64,000 bases of DNA from an uncultured Microbulbifer sp. (GTDB lineage: Bacteria; Pseudomonadota; Gammaproteobacteria; Pseudomonadales; Cellvibrionaceae). Position 1 is the first letter of the stretch. Every line of letters begins with the position of its first letter. The notes under the pieces are model-generated. The model was not told where the DNA came from. It ran no database searches and was given only the letters and a program-made list of their open reading frames with translations. The stretch is from assembly GCF_947504145.1 (NCBI RefSeq), contig NZ_CANNGQ010000002.1, forward strand, positions 620,001 through 684,000. Direction: 5' to 3'. The position numbers were made by a program, and so were the translations under genes. Positions 33,884 to 42,540 of the stretch are shown one piece after another.

Positions 33884-35863
33884 TTACTGGAACTGGTTGA
33901 CCGCGAGGCCGTCTTTTCCGTAGATGTCCGGACGGAAGTGCATGCGACCCTGGCCATCCACCCAGGCGGTCCAGTAGGTGAGATAGACCTTCACGTTCTG
34001 GCTCATGCGCACCTCGGTGGTTTCGTCGCCGATGGTCAGCTGCTCGATCCGGTAGCGGCTCCAGTCGCCCGGCTCGTCTCGCAGCAGTACCTCTGCCAGC
34101 TGGCGCGGCTTGGCCAGGCGTACACAGCCGTGGCTGTAGTCGCGGTCGGTGAGGCCGAACAGGCTCTTGGCGCGGGTGTCGTGCAGGTAGATATCGTCCC
34201 CGTTGGGGATCTCGAACTTCACCCGGCCGAGAATGTTTTGCTCACCACCTTTCTGGCGCATCAGGAAGCCACCGGCGGCGGCGCGTTTCAGGTTCTGGGA
34301 ATTCAGGGGCAGGTATTCACCGCTGCCATTGACCACCCGGTATCCCATGTTTTCCATGCCGTGGGGGTTGGCGCGGGCCTTGGGCAGTATCTCATTCACC
34401 AGGATGCTGCGGGGCACCGTCCAGGTGGGGTTGAATACCACCCGCGCCACGCGGGTATTGATCTCTGGGGTCTGGTGGATTTTTTTACCCACCACCACGT
34501 TCATCGAAAGCTTGATCCGGTCGTGCTCCACATAGTTGAGGTTGTATCCGGGAATGTTGACCTGAACAAAGCGTTCGCCGAGGTTGGCGGGCAGCTTTTC
34601 CCGGCGGCGGATATTGGTCTCGATGATATGTGCGCGCGCCGTGGGAGAGATGTTCAGGCGCTCCCGGGTCTGGCTGCCCACGATACCGTCGGGTTTCAGG
34701 CCGTGACGAATCTGGAAGCGAACCACTGCCTGGTGCAGGCTCTGGTCGAACTTCTTGCTGTTCATATCGCCGTAGCCGTAGTAATCCCCGTACACCGCGA
34801 GCATGTTGCGCAGGTGGACCACATTGTTGTGCTTGGCCCCCATGGTCATCGCCGGGCCAGCTGGCAGCGGGCGCCAGCGGCCGGAAGCGGCCATGTTGCG
34901 GTAGTGGGCGAGCTGCTCACGCAGGGCCTGGGCATCGCTGCCAAACGGAGTGTTTTCCTCGACGAACAACCCTTCGCCGTGGCTGGGAGCCCGCCCGGCG
35001 CCTTCACCTTCTCCTTGCAGGTTGCGGAAGCGGGGCATAACCCGGGGGTAGGTCTGCGGGTAGCTGCGGGTGGAGTAGCGTGCCGAGTGGCTGGTACCGT
35101 AGCGAGAACCGCTGCTGTAGCTGTTGGCTCGCTGGGTACTGTCGCGCTGTGTGTAGTAGCGCGACCGATCCACACTCTGGCTACCGCGGTTGTAGCCGCG
35201 GAAGTACTGGCGGCCGCTGTCGTTGGCGGCAAGGTGTATCGGCTCTTCGGGCCAGTCGTCGGCAGTGTCGGAGGAAAGGCTGCGGGTGCTGGCCATCTGG
35301 AAGCCTCCTTCAGTCAGGTTCACCGGGGTGATGTCCTTCCCGCGCAGGCGCGGCTGGTGCTTGGGCGCGCTCGGGTTGAGCTTGTCCAGCTGGGTGTCCT
35401 GGGCGTAGGAGATGAACGCATCGGTCAGCAGCACATCGAGTACCGCGGCCATCTGCAGTCGCTGTGGCGTATCCCGCAGGGTGCGGTCGAAGTAACCCAG
35501 ATGATAGCGATAGTCCACCATACTGCTGGGGTTCCCCGAACTGGACGCGGTGAGCTGCTTGAGCAGATCGTTGGCGGTATCGCTCAGGCTGTAGTTATCG
35601 AACCACAACAGGCGGTAGTCCGTGCGGCGATAGATGCGGCGTACCGCCACCGGGTTGAAGATGGGGTCCTGGGCGGGCCAGGCGTCGGGGTTGTCCTCCA
35701 GCCAGTTCACCAGATGTGGACGCACGGCGTTCTCCGGCAGAACCGGGACCGTTTTCTGATTGGCAGTGAAAGCGTAATAGAGGGCGAACACGCACAGGCT
35801 GCCGAGAAAAATCAGTGGCAGCGATGATTTGCGTTTGCGACGCTCTGGAATGAAATATGACAT
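33884..35863 (-). CDS. YcbB-type L,D-transpeptidase 3 (full-length LdtD-like)
   Basis: A 659-residue enzyme, the closest of the three to E. coli LdtD (615). A single N-terminal membrane anchor (about 15-33, LPLIFLGSLCVFALYYAF) is followed by the scaffold domain (about 60-190, YRRTDYRLLWFDNYSLSDTANDLLKQL in outline), a Ser/Tyr/Arg-rich insert at about 225-285, the peptidoglycan-binding domain (about 385-430, VRFQIRHGLKPDGIVGSQTRERL) and the YkuD domain, HDTRAKSLFGLTDRDYSHGCVRL, with Cys580 as nucleophile. The Tyr/Ser/Arg-rich insert is unusual. GAGG precedes the ATG. It is separated from copy 2 by 287 bp with two hairpins, so the two units are probably transcribed apart. Confidence 0.93.
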   Translation of the reverse strand: MSYFIPERRKRKSSLPLIFLGSLCVFALYYAFTANQKTVPVLPENAVRPHLVNWLEDNPDAWPAQDPIFNPVAVRRIYRRTDYRLLWFDNYSLSDTANDLLKQLTASSSGNPSSMVDYRYHLGYFDRTLRDTPQRLQMAAVLDVLLTDAFISYAQDTQLDKLNPSAPKHQPRLRGKDITPVNLTEGGFQMASTRSLSSDTADDWPEEPIHLAANDSGRQYFRGYNRGSQSVDRSRYYTQRDSTQRANSYSSGSRYGTSHSARYSTRSYPQTYPRVMPRFRNLQGEGEGAGRAPSHGEGLFVEENTPFGSDAQALREQLAHYRNMAASGRWRPLPAGPAMTMGAKHNNVVHLRNMLAVYGDYYGYGDMNSKKFDQSLHQAVVRFQIRHGLKPDGIVGSQTRERLNISPTARAHIIETNIRRREKLPANLGERFVQVNIPGYNLNYVEHDRIKLSMNVVVGKKIHQTPEINTRVARVVFNPTWTVPRSILVNEILPKARANPHGMENMGYRVVNGSGEYLPLNSQNLKRAAAGGFLMRQKGGEQNILGRVKFEIPNGDDIYLHDTRAKSLFGLTDRDYSHGCVRLAKPRQLAEVLLRDEPGDWSRYRIEQLTIGDETTEVRMSQNVKVYLTYWTAWVDGQGRMHFRPDIYGKDGLAVNQFQ

Positions 35864-36269
35864 GGTACCTCAGCGATACTGCAGGGCGCCGGTTTACAGT
35901 GCGGAAGCCGGGTGCCCGATCGTTCATACCTTCCCAACCTTCGGCGCGCCTCTCCTGAAGCAATTGACGAAAAAGTCCGTCAACGGCGCACCTAAGTCGA
36001 GCATCCCGCGCGACCTTCCTTTTATTGAAGCGGATATCGAGAACACTTAGCGCGTATCTCAACATCCGCCTGCCTGTGAAATTAAGTATGGCAACAAATG
36101 CGAAATTTGCTTGGCGCGAACTTCATTTCACCTTACGAAATAACGGGCCGGGAAATGATCGAAGCGCAACTGGTCGATCGCGGTGCCAAGTTGATGGGGA
36201 AAAGACGCCAAACTGGCGGAAAATAACGGGGTGGAATGGTTTGCGAGATTTGAAAGAAACGGGCGGGGA
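35864..36269. other. Intergenic region upstream of L,D-transpeptidase 3
   Basis: About 400 bases with no supported gene; a plus-strand frame at 36025-36294 has no ribosome site, no recognised fold and overlaps the neighbour's 3' end. The region is AT-richer between 36040 and 36140 and should hold the promoter of the transpeptidase gene. No terminator for the TANGO2-like gene upstream is visible. Confidence 0.4.
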
Positions 36270-37088
36270 TTACTTGGCGGGACAGGAAAAATAACGCGGA
36301 TTGCCACTGACCACCCCGTCAGTATAAGTCTGCTCCCACAGCTGCACGCCTCCGTTTCTGTCTACCGTGACCAGTGTGCTGGCACGGGTCCCGTACCCGC
36401 CACCTAAACCGCTATTGCCGTCGGTATCCCGGTCATTGATACGCACAAAAATGGAGGACAGTGCCGATTCCATGGCGGGGCCTACCCCTGTATCGGGCAG
36501 CTGTGGCTCCGGTGCGCGGCTATCGTCGGCGAGCAGCGCCAGTGCGGGGGTGACAAAATTGCCGGTATCTAGCCTGCTCGGCAGTCCATCGATGAGGGCC
36601 GCCAGCCCTTGGCAGCCGTCGCGGACCTTGGGCCAGGGCGCGTCCGGAGCGCCGTTGGAGATGCCGTGTACACCGGCAGGCATGGTAAAGGGAGCGTGGC
36701 GATTGTTTGCACAGACCAGACCGTTTTCAGTGTGGTGGTCAAACAGCAGGGCGTTGAAACCCCGGTAGCGGGCGCCCGGCAGCGCTGCGGCATAGTCCTG
36801 TGGGGATTGACCGCCGTCGAGAAAATTGGCCGGTATCTCGCCGCGCGAGAGCACCCTTGCAGGTTCGGGTGTGCCCGGTTCTCTGATATTGGTCACCGCA
36901 GCGACCCGTCCTCCCGGAGTGATGCCGAGCCAGGTGCCCCCCGCCTCGAGATCCCGGCCGGCAATTATGGCGCTGCCAACCCAGTGGTGCGCCGGTTCCG
37001 TCGGGCGCCGGTAAAACTCGTCCCTGTTCGCCAGTAGAAGGAGTGGATACTGGGGGTGCTGCTGGTAGGCGATCAATAGAAGGCACAT
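36270..37088 (-). CDS. NRDE family protein (TANGO2-like)
   Basis: A 272-residue protein of the TANGO2/NRDE family. It starts MCLLLIAY with a conserved Cys2 and carries the family-naming motif LLANRDEFYRRP at about 18-29, followed by GGTWLGITPGGRVAAVTNIRE and GISNGAPDAPWPKV. The domain resembles N-terminal nucleophile hydrolases, with Cys2 as a possible nucleophile. The human and worm proteins have been linked to heme or lipid handling; the bacterial role is not known. It diverges from lgt across 90 bp. Cytoplasmic, no signal peptide. Confidence 0.92.
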   Translation of the reverse strand: MCLLLIAYQQHPQYPLLLLANRDEFYRRPTEPAHHWVGSAIIAGRDLEAGGTWLGITPGGRVAAVTNIREPGTPEPARVLSRGEIPANFLDGGQSPQDYAAALPGARYRGFNALLFDHHTENGLVCANNRHAPFTMPAGVHGISNGAPDAPWPKVRDGCQGLAALIDGLPSRLDTGNFVTPALALLADDSRAPEPQLPDTGVGPAMESALSSIFVRINDRDTDGNSGLGGGYGTRASTLVTVDRNGGVQLWEQTYTDGVVSGNPRYFSCPAK

Positions 37089-37178
37089 GGATTTTCTTCT
37101 CGCGTCCTAACTCGGGCTTTAAATGGCAATGAGTTTCCAACCATAATAACGCCCACTTTGAATAACCGCGGTTCGAGC

Positions 37179-38042
37179 ATGCTGACTTACCCCGAAATTG
37201 ATCCTGTTGCGCTGGCCATCGGGCCCCTCAAGATCCACTGGTATGGCCTGATGTACCTGGCCGGATTTGCCGCAGCTTGGTGGCTGGCCATGCGCCGGGC
37301 GCAGAAACCGTGGTCGCCGGTGATCAAATCCGAAGTGGAAGATCTCATCCTGTTCTGTGCCATCGGCGTGGTGCTGGGTGGCCGTATCGGATACATGTTC
37401 TTTTATAACTTTAATGAGCTTGTGGCCCACCCGCTCAGCCTGTTCAAGGTGTGGGAAGGCGGAATGAGCTTTCACGGGGGGCTGGTCGGTGTGATGCTGG
37501 CGGCCACAATTTACGCGCGCAAGATCGGCACCACCTTCCCGGCGCTGATCGATTTTGTTGCCCCGTTGGTCCCCATTGGCCTGGGCCTCGGCCGTATCGG
37601 CAACTTTATTGGTCAGGAGCTGTGGGGCCGCGAGACCGACGGTCCCTGGGGCATGGTCTTCCCGCGGGACCCGGAGCTGCTGGTGCGTCACCCGTCCCAA
37701 CTGTATCAGGCCTTTCTCGAGGGGCTGGTGCTGTTCGTGGTGCTGTGGATATTCTCCAGCAAGCCGCGCCCGCGTCTGGCAGTGGGTGGCCTCTTCATTC
37801 TTCTATATGGCATCTTCCGTTTCCTGGTCGAATTCGTGCGCCAGCCGGATGTGGGCATCGAAGTGATGTTCGGCTGGATGACCCGCGGCCAGCTGCTGTG
37901 CCTGCCGATGATCGCCGCCGGTATCGCTCTGCTGATCTGGAGTTACCGCACCCAGCCGATGCCCGAAGGGCGCGGTCAGCAGGAAGAAAAGCCGAATGCT
38001 TCCAAAGGTGGTGCCCGCACCGCCAAGAGCGAAGCCAAGTAA
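37179..38042 (+). CDS. lgt: Prolipoprotein diacylglyceryl transferase
   Basis: A 287-residue inner-membrane enzyme that moves diacylglycerol from phosphatidylglycerol to the lipobox cysteine. The start at 37179 gives the typical MLTYPEIDPVALAIGP N-terminus; a TTG at 37158 is also in frame but unnecessary. Seven hydrophobic stretches are visible with the conserved blocks GLMYLAGFAAAW, GGMSFHGGLVGV (active-site His) and GLGRIGNFIGQELWGRETDGPW, which contains the catalytic Arg and Asn. The C-terminal tail is longer and charged (GQQEEKPNASKGG). First of an lgt-thyA-folA group as in pseudomonads. It processes the lipoproteins encoded elsewhere in the window. Confidence 0.97.
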   Translation: MLTYPEIDPVALAIGPLKIHWYGLMYLAGFAAAWWLAMRRAQKPWSPVIKSEVEDLILFCAIGVVLGGRIGYMFFYNFNELVAHPLSLFKVWEGGMSFHGGLVGVMLAATIYARKIGTTFPALIDFVAPLVPIGLGLGRIGNFIGQELWGRETDGPWGMVFPRDPELLVRHPSQLYQAFLEGLVLFVVLWIFSSKPRPRLAVGGLFILLYGIFRFLVEFVRQPDVGIEVMFGWMTRGQLLCLPMIAAGIALLIWSYRTQPMPEGRGQQEEKPNASKGGARTAKSEAK

Positions 38043-38073
38043 ATTTTTAGCCAGCGAATTAGTAGTCATATAA

Positions 38074-38907
38074 ATGAAACAATACCTGGACCTGATGCGC
38101 CACGTGCGCGATAACGGCACCGACAAGAGCGACCGCACTGGCACCGGCACCCGCAGTGTTTTCGGCTACCAGATGCGCTTTGACCTGGCGCAGGGCTTCC
38201 CGTTGATCACCACCAAGAAGTGCCACCTGCGCTCCATCATTCACGAGCTGCTGTGGTTCCTGAAGGGCGATACCAATATTGCTTACCTGAAAGAAAACGG
38301 GGTGCGTATATGGGACGAGTGGGCAACCGCAGACGGTGACCTGGGGCCGGTCTACGGCTATCAGTGGCGTTCCTGGCCCACCGCCGATGGCCGCCACATT
38401 GATCAGATCAGCGATCTGGTGCAACAGCTCAAAACCCGTCCGGATTCCCGTCGTCTGATCGTCAGTGCCTGGAATCCGTCGGATCTGCCGGACGAAGGCG
38501 TCTCCCCGAGCGACAATGCCAGTGCCGGTAAAATGGCGCTGGCTCCCTGTCACGCCCTGTTCCAGTTCTATGTCGCCGACGGCAAGCTCAGCTGTCAGTT
38601 GTACCAGCGCAGTGCGGATATCTTTCTGGGGGTTCCCTTCAATATCGCCTCTTACAGCCTGCTGACCCTGATGCTGGCGCAGGTGTGTGACCTGGAGCCC
38701 GGGGACTTCGTGCACACCTTTGGCGATGCCCACCTGTACTCCAATCATATGCAGCAGGTGGAGGAGCAGCTTTCCCGGGAGCCGCTGCCACTGCCGCAGA
38801 TGTTGCTCAACCCCGAGGTCAAAGACCTGTTTGACTTCCGCTTTGAAGACTTCGAGCTGAAGGGCTACGAAGCCTATCCGCATATCCCTGCCCCGGTGGC
38901 GGTGTAA
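38074..38907 (+). CDS. thyA: Thymidylate synthase
   Basis: A 277-residue enzyme (E. coli 264) that methylates dUMP to dTMP using methylene-THF. The catalytic cysteine is in [12 protein letters not shown]; the nucleotide loop [12 protein letters not shown], the [20 protein letters not shown] block and the terminal HIPAPVAV are canonical. The extra length is an insertion just before the catalytic loop ([13 protein letters not shown], about 143-155), where E. coli has a tight turn. Its stop codon overlaps the folA start by one base (TAATG), coupling it to the enzyme that recycles its dihydrofolate product. Confidence 0.97.
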   Translation: MKQYLDLMRHVRDNGTDKSDRTGTGTRSVFGYQMRFDLAQGFPLITTKKCHLRSIIHELLWFLKGDTNIAYLKENGVRIWDEWATADGDLGPVYGYQWRSWPTADGRHIDQISDLVQQLKTRPDSRRLIVSAWNPSDLPDEGVSPSDNASAGKMALAPCHALFQFYVADGKLSCQLYQRSADIFLGVPFNIASYSLLTLMLAQVCDLEPGDFVHTFGDAHLYSNHMQQVEEQLSREPLPLPQMLLNPEVKDLFDFRFEDFELKGYEAYPHIPAPVAV

Positions 38908-39425
38908 TGGCGGCGGCCTCGCCAACGCTGGCGATGATCGTGGCCATGGCCCGCAACCGCGCCATCGGCCGGGAAAATACCCTGCCCTGGCGCATCTCCG
39001 GGGACCTGCAGTTCTTCAAGCGCACGACGATGGGAAAACCAATCGTCATGGGGCGAAAGACCTTCGAATCCATCGGCCGTCCTTTGCCTGGGCGGCCGAA
39101 TATCGTGATCACCCGTAATCCGCAATGGGGTGCCGACGGGGTAACCGTTGTATCTTCGTTGGCGTCGGCTCTGGATGCCGCCAGCCGCGACGCCGGGCGT
39201 GACGGCGCCGATGAGGTGATGGTGATCGGGGGTGCAGAGATATACCGGCAGGCCATGCCGCTGGCGGGGCGTTTGTACGTCACCGAAGTGGATGCGGAGG
39301 TGGAGGGGGATGCTTTTTTCCCGTCGCTGGACGCATCCTGGCAGGAGGTCAGCAGGGACTGTTACCAAGCCTCTGATAACGACGAGTACAACTACTGCTT
39401 AGTTCAGTACGACAGGTTTAAATAA
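38907..39425 (+). CDS. folA: Dihydrofolate reductase
   Basis: A 172-residue NADPH-dependent enzyme (E. coli 159) that returns dihydrofolate to tetrahydrofolate. Typical blocks are AMARNRAIGRENTLPW (substrate and Met20 loop), MGRKTFESIGRPLPGRPNIVITR, and VIGGAEIYRQAMPLAGRLYVTEV. The N-terminus carries about five extra residues (MAAAS). Translationally coupled to thyA through a TAATG overlap. A weak stem, AAAAGTACTC..GAGTAGTTTT at about 39438-39463, may end the transcript. Confidence 0.97.
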   Translation: MAAASPTLAMIVAMARNRAIGRENTLPWRISGDLQFFKRTTMGKPIVMGRKTFESIGRPLPGRPNIVITRNPQWGADGVTVVSSLASALDAASRDAGRDGADEVMVIGGAEIYRQAMPLAGRLYVTEVDAEVEGDAFFPSLDASWQEVSRDCYQASDNDEYNYCLVQYDRFK

Positions 39426-39516
39426 AAAACAGTTTGACTAAAAAGTACTCTATCGAGTAGTTTTGATTAAATGTTGCACAAAGTAGCCCGCCGCATATGT
39501 GTGCATGAAACCCGAG

Positions 39517-39538
39517 GGTGTTACCCAGGTGTTACCCA
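39517..39538 (+). repeat. Tandem 11-bp direct repeat upstream of the TonB2 cluster
   Basis: GGTGTTACCCA occurs twice head to tail at 39517-39527 and 39528-39538, about 35 bp before the -35 box at 39573. Each half has partial dyad character. Possible regulator-binding site. Confidence 0.5.
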
Positions 39539-39572
39539 GCTACACAGCTGAGGCGGTGCAGTCAATCCGCAT

Positions 39573-39600
39573 TTGAATAATCAAATCGGCTGTTTACAAT
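39573..39600 (+). promoter_or_regulatory. Candidate sigma70 promoter of the TonB2 cluster
   Basis: TTGAAT (39573-39578), 16 bases, TACAAT (39595-39600). Start expected near 39607, giving a leader of about 92 nt before the DUF3450 gene. Confidence 0.55.
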
Positions 39601-39698
39601 GTGCGGCTCTTAGCTGTCTTCAAACCAAAAACTACCGCGTTGTGGCAGCTAATCCATCGCGACCATGTTGTGAAATATTGAACCCACTGGGGGGTCTA

Positions 39699-40481
39699 AT
39701 GAAAACCAAGCGATTCATGGCTGTGGCGCTGACCACTGCGCTGTCTGCCGGCGCACTGTACGGTAGCGTAGCCACTGCGGACACTATCAATACCGTCCTC
39801 AAGGTCGGCGAGCAGAAAACTGCTGCGGCCACCGCATCTCAAAAGCGCATCGACACGATCGCTCAGGAAACCTCTGACCTGCTGCAGCAGTTCAAGGTTG
39901 TGAACAAAGAAATCGACGGGCTGCGCGTATATAACCGCCAGCTCGAGAAGCAGCTGGCTAACCAGCTGTCCGTGATCAAGGATCTCGACGAGTCCATCGA
40001 TCAGGTAACCGTGATCGAGCGTCAGATCCAGCCGCTGATCCTGCGTATGCTGGATGGTCTGGAGCAGTTCATCGAACTGGACGCCCCCTTCAAGTTGGCC
40101 GAGCGTAAGTCCAACCTCGAAGGTGTTAAAAACAATATGGACCGTTCCGATATCACTGTAGCGGAGAAATTCCGTCAGGTGCTGGAGCTGTACAACTTCG
40201 AAGCGGAATACGCGCGTAAGATCGACAGCTACGGCGACACCCTGAACGTGGGTGGTCAGGATCGCGAAGTGAACGTACTGCAGATCGGTCGTATCGCTCT
40301 GGTAGCTCAGACCACCGACTCCAAAATCTCCCTCGCCTATGACAAAGCGCAGAAAGCCTGGGTTGAAGTGGACGCTGGCGAATACCGTCGCGCCATCATG
40401 CAGGGCCTGAAAATCGCTAAGAAACAGGCCACTACCGATATCATGACTATGCCGATTCCGGCTCCGGAGGCTGCGCAATGA
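39699..40481 (+). CDS. DUF3450 periplasmic coiled-coil protein
   Basis: A 260-residue exported protein that opens the TonB2-type cluster. The start at 39699 follows GGGGGT and gives a clear signal peptide (FMAVALTTALSAGALYGSVATA). The mature N-terminus (about 30-125) is a long coiled coil (RIDTIAQETSDLLQQFKVV, IDGLRVYNRQLEKQLANQL), and the C-terminus is a mixed domain with YNFEAEYARKIDSYGDTLNV and ending PIPAPEAAQ. DUF3450 genes are found almost only next to TtpC-type ExbB genes, so it is taken as a periplasmic partner of that complex. It overlaps ttpC by 4 bases (ATGA). The molecular role is not known. Confidence 0.9.
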   Translation: MKTKRFMAVALTTALSAGALYGSVATADTINTVLKVGEQKTAAATASQKRIDTIAQETSDLLQQFKVVNKEIDGLRVYNRQLEKQLANQLSVIKDLDESIDQVTVIERQIQPLILRMLDGLEQFIELDAPFKLAERKSNLEGVKNNMDRSDITVAEKFRQVLELYNFEAEYARKIDSYGDTLNVGGQDREVNVLQIGRIALVAQTTDSKISLAYDKAQKAWVEVDAGEYRRAIMQGLKIAKKQATTDIMTMPIPAPEAAQ

Positions 40482-41848
40482 AAACCTCTATCGCCAAACG
40501 CGTCCTAGCCGTTGCGGCCGCTGGCCTGATCAGTGTTTCTGCTGTAGCCCAGGACAAAGCATCTTCCCTGGACCAGCTGCTGAAGATGGTTCAGAGCTCC
40601 AAAATCTCCGAGTCCGCCGAGCACAAAAAGCGCGAAGCTGACTTCCGTCGCCAGAAGGCTAACCAGGCTTCTCTGCTGAGCCAGGCGGAAAATACCCGTA
40701 CCTCCGAAGAAGCCCGCTCTGCGGCGCTGGAGAAGAAGTACGAAGAACAGGAACTGCTGGTACAACAGAAACGTCAGCAGCTGGACGAGCGCCTCGGCTC
40801 TCTGAAAGAGCTGTTCGGTCACCTGACTTCCACCGCTGGCGACCTGCGCGCCAACCTGCAAACCTCTCTGGTTTCTGCCCAATACCCGGGCCGTGCCGAG
40901 TTCCTTGATCAGCTGATCGAGAAAATGAACTCTGCTACCAAGCTGCCGACCATTCAGGAAATCGAACGCCTGTGGTACGAGCTTCAGCGTGAAACCGTAG
41001 AATCCGGCAAGGTTGTGAAGTTCAACAGCACCGTAATCCTGCCCGACGGCGAACAGGCCGAGCAGGAAGTGGTACGTGTTGGTAACTTCAACGTTGTTTC
41101 CAATGGCAAGTACCTGGAAATGAACGACAGCCAGAAACTGGCCGAGCTGATCCGTCAGCCCAGCGGCAAGTATCTGAGCATGGCTTCTGACCTGCAAAGT
41201 GCTACCAGTGGCTTCAGCGCCTTCGGTATCGATCCTACTGGTCCTACCGGTGGTTCCTACCTGAAAGCAATGATCGCGAGCCCGAGCATTGTTGAGCGCT
41301 GGCATCAGGGCAAGATCGTTGGTTACATCATTACCGCCGTTGGTGTGGTTGCGGTGCTGCTGGCCATCTGGCGTCTGATCGTGCTGTCTGGTGTGAATGC
41401 CAAAGTGAACTCTCAGCTGCGTTCTTCCACTCCGAACACCAACAACCCGCTGGGTCGTGTTCTGGCAGTGGCCGAAGAGAACAAAGGTGTAGACGGTGAG
41501 ACTCTGGAACTGAAGATGGAAGAAGCGGTGCTGAAAGAGCGTCCGGCCATCGAATCCGGTCTGAACCTGCTGAAGATCATTGCCATGGTTGCCCCGCTGC
41601 TGGGTCTGCTGGGTACCGTGACCGGTATGATCATCACCTTCCAGGCGATCACTATCTTCGGCGCAGGCGATCCCAAGGCAATGGCCGGCGGTATCTCCTC
41701 TGCACTGGTAACGACCGTACTGGGTCTGTGTGTGGCTATCCCGACTGTGCTGCTGCACACCATCGTGAACGGCCGCGCCAAACGCATCCTGCACATCCTG
41801 GACGAACAGAGCGCCGGTATCGTTGCAGAAAACGCTGAGCGTAAATAA
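40478..41848 (+). CDS. ttpC: TtpC-like MotA/TolQ/ExbB family protein
   Basis: A 456-residue protein. A signal peptide (about 1-24, ending SVSAVAQ) leads to a periplasmic coiled-coil domain (about 28-115, AEHKKREADFRRQKANQASLL) and a globular region (to about 265); the C-terminal half (about 275-450) has three membrane helices and the MotA/ExbB core LLKIIAMVAPLLGLLGTVTGM. In Vibrio, TtpC is a fourth protein needed by the TonB2 system but not TonB1, and has this architecture. It should reach across the periplasm while coupling to the proton channel. Overlaps the DUF3450 gene; exbB follows after 14 bp with a strong GAGGAGG site. Confidence 0.92.
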   Translation: MKTSIAKRVLAVAAAGLISVSAVAQDKASSLDQLLKMVQSSKISESAEHKKREADFRRQKANQASLLSQAENTRTSEEARSAALEKKYEEQELLVQQKRQQLDERLGSLKELFGHLTSTAGDLRANLQTSLVSAQYPGRAEFLDQLIEKMNSATKLPTIQEIERLWYELQRETVESGKVVKFNSTVILPDGEQAEQEVVRVGNFNVVSNGKYLEMNDSQKLAELIRQPSGKYLSMASDLQSATSGFSAFGIDPTGPTGGSYLKAMIASPSIVERWHQGKIVGYIITAVGVVAVLLAIWRLIVLSGVNAKVNSQLRSSTPNTNNPLGRVLAVAEENKGVDGETLELKMEEAVLKERPAIESGLNLLKIIAMVAPLLGLLGTVTGMIITFQAITIFGAGDPKAMAGGISSALVTTVLGLCVAIPTVLLHTIVNGRAKRILHILDEQSAGIVAENAERK

Positions 41849-41862
41849 GAGGAGGCGGCAAC

Positions 41863-42390
41863 ATGCACGCATTAAATGACGCATGGGCCGCCGTTGTCGC
41901 CTTTATGGCGTCGGGCGGGCCAGTACTACTTCTGATCGCCGGCCTGACCTTCTTCATGTGGACGCTGATTTTCGAGCGGGTCTTTTACTTCAATGGCAGC
42001 CTGAAGCGTGATGTTCAGGGTGCAGTGGACAGCTGGGAAGCGCGCCCTGAGCGCAAATCCTGGGGTGCCCACCAGATCCGCTACGCACTGGTTTCCCGGG
42101 TATCCGAGAAGATTCAGAGCAATATGGACATGATCCAGACCTGTGTTGCCCTCGCGCCGTTATTTGGCCTGTTGGGTACCGTCTGGGGCATGATCAACGT
42201 GTTCGAAGTTCTCGCGATTACCGGCGGTGGTGATGCTAAGCAAATGGCCAGTGGTGTATCCATGGCCACCATCCCGACAATGGCGGGTATGGTGACCGCA
42301 CTGTCTGGTGTATTTGCCAATACCTACATCACCCGGACTGCCGAGCGTGAAACCCAGCTGCTGGAAGACCATCTGACGATGGATCACTAA
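41863..42390 (+). CDS. exbB: ExbB-type proton channel protein
   Basis: A 175-residue inner-membrane protein with three helices: one at about 20-40 (GGPVLLLIAGLTFFMWTLIF) and two in the MotA/ExbB domain (about 85-165) with the conserved core TCVALAPLFGLLGTVWGMINVF and the proline/glycine-rich PTMAGMVTALSGVFAN. ExbB forms the pentameric proton channel around the ExbD helices and powers TonB. GAGGAGG lies just before the ATG. It is followed by 150 bp containing a 12-bp hairpin before exbD, unlike the tight spacing of the other genes in the cluster. Confidence 0.93.
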   Translation: MHALNDAWAAVVAFMASGGPVLLLIAGLTFFMWTLIFERVFYFNGSLKRDVQGAVDSWEARPERKSWGAHQIRYALVSRVSEKIQSNMDMIQTCVALAPLFGLLGTVWGMINVFEVLAITGGGDAKQMASGVSMATIPTMAGMVTALSGVFANTYITRTAERETQLLEDHLTMDH

Positions 42391-42459
42391 GGCACCACAA
42401 TAGCGTTGCTGACGTGGCCGAAAGGGTACGCCGGTAGCGGAGAAGGTTTAGCCAGTAAG

Positions 42460-42495
42460 GGAGCTTCCATTTGTACTGAGTGCAATGGAGGCTCC
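42460..42495 (+). other. Intra-operon hairpin between exbB and exbD
   Basis: GGAGCTTCCATT (42460-42471) pairs with AATGGAGGCTCC (42484-42495), 12 bp with one G-U pair and a 12-nt loop, and no T-run. It sits 45 bp before the exbD start. It may set the exbB/exbD ratio by acting as a processing or stability element. Confidence 0.6.
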
Positions 42496-42540
42496 ACAGG
42501 GCCAAATCTCGCTATTAGCATTTCGCTAGAGAGAGTTGCA

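Noticed and set aside
33938-35827. A 629-codon open frame antisense to L,D-transpeptidase 3
   Set aside because: Fully inside a gene with intact catalytic motifs on the other strand; composition is typical of a shadow frame.
36025-36294. Possible 89-residue protein upstream of L,D-transpeptidase 3
   Set aside because: No ribosome site, no fold or family, and it overlaps the end of the TANGO2-like gene; region better explained as promoter DNA.
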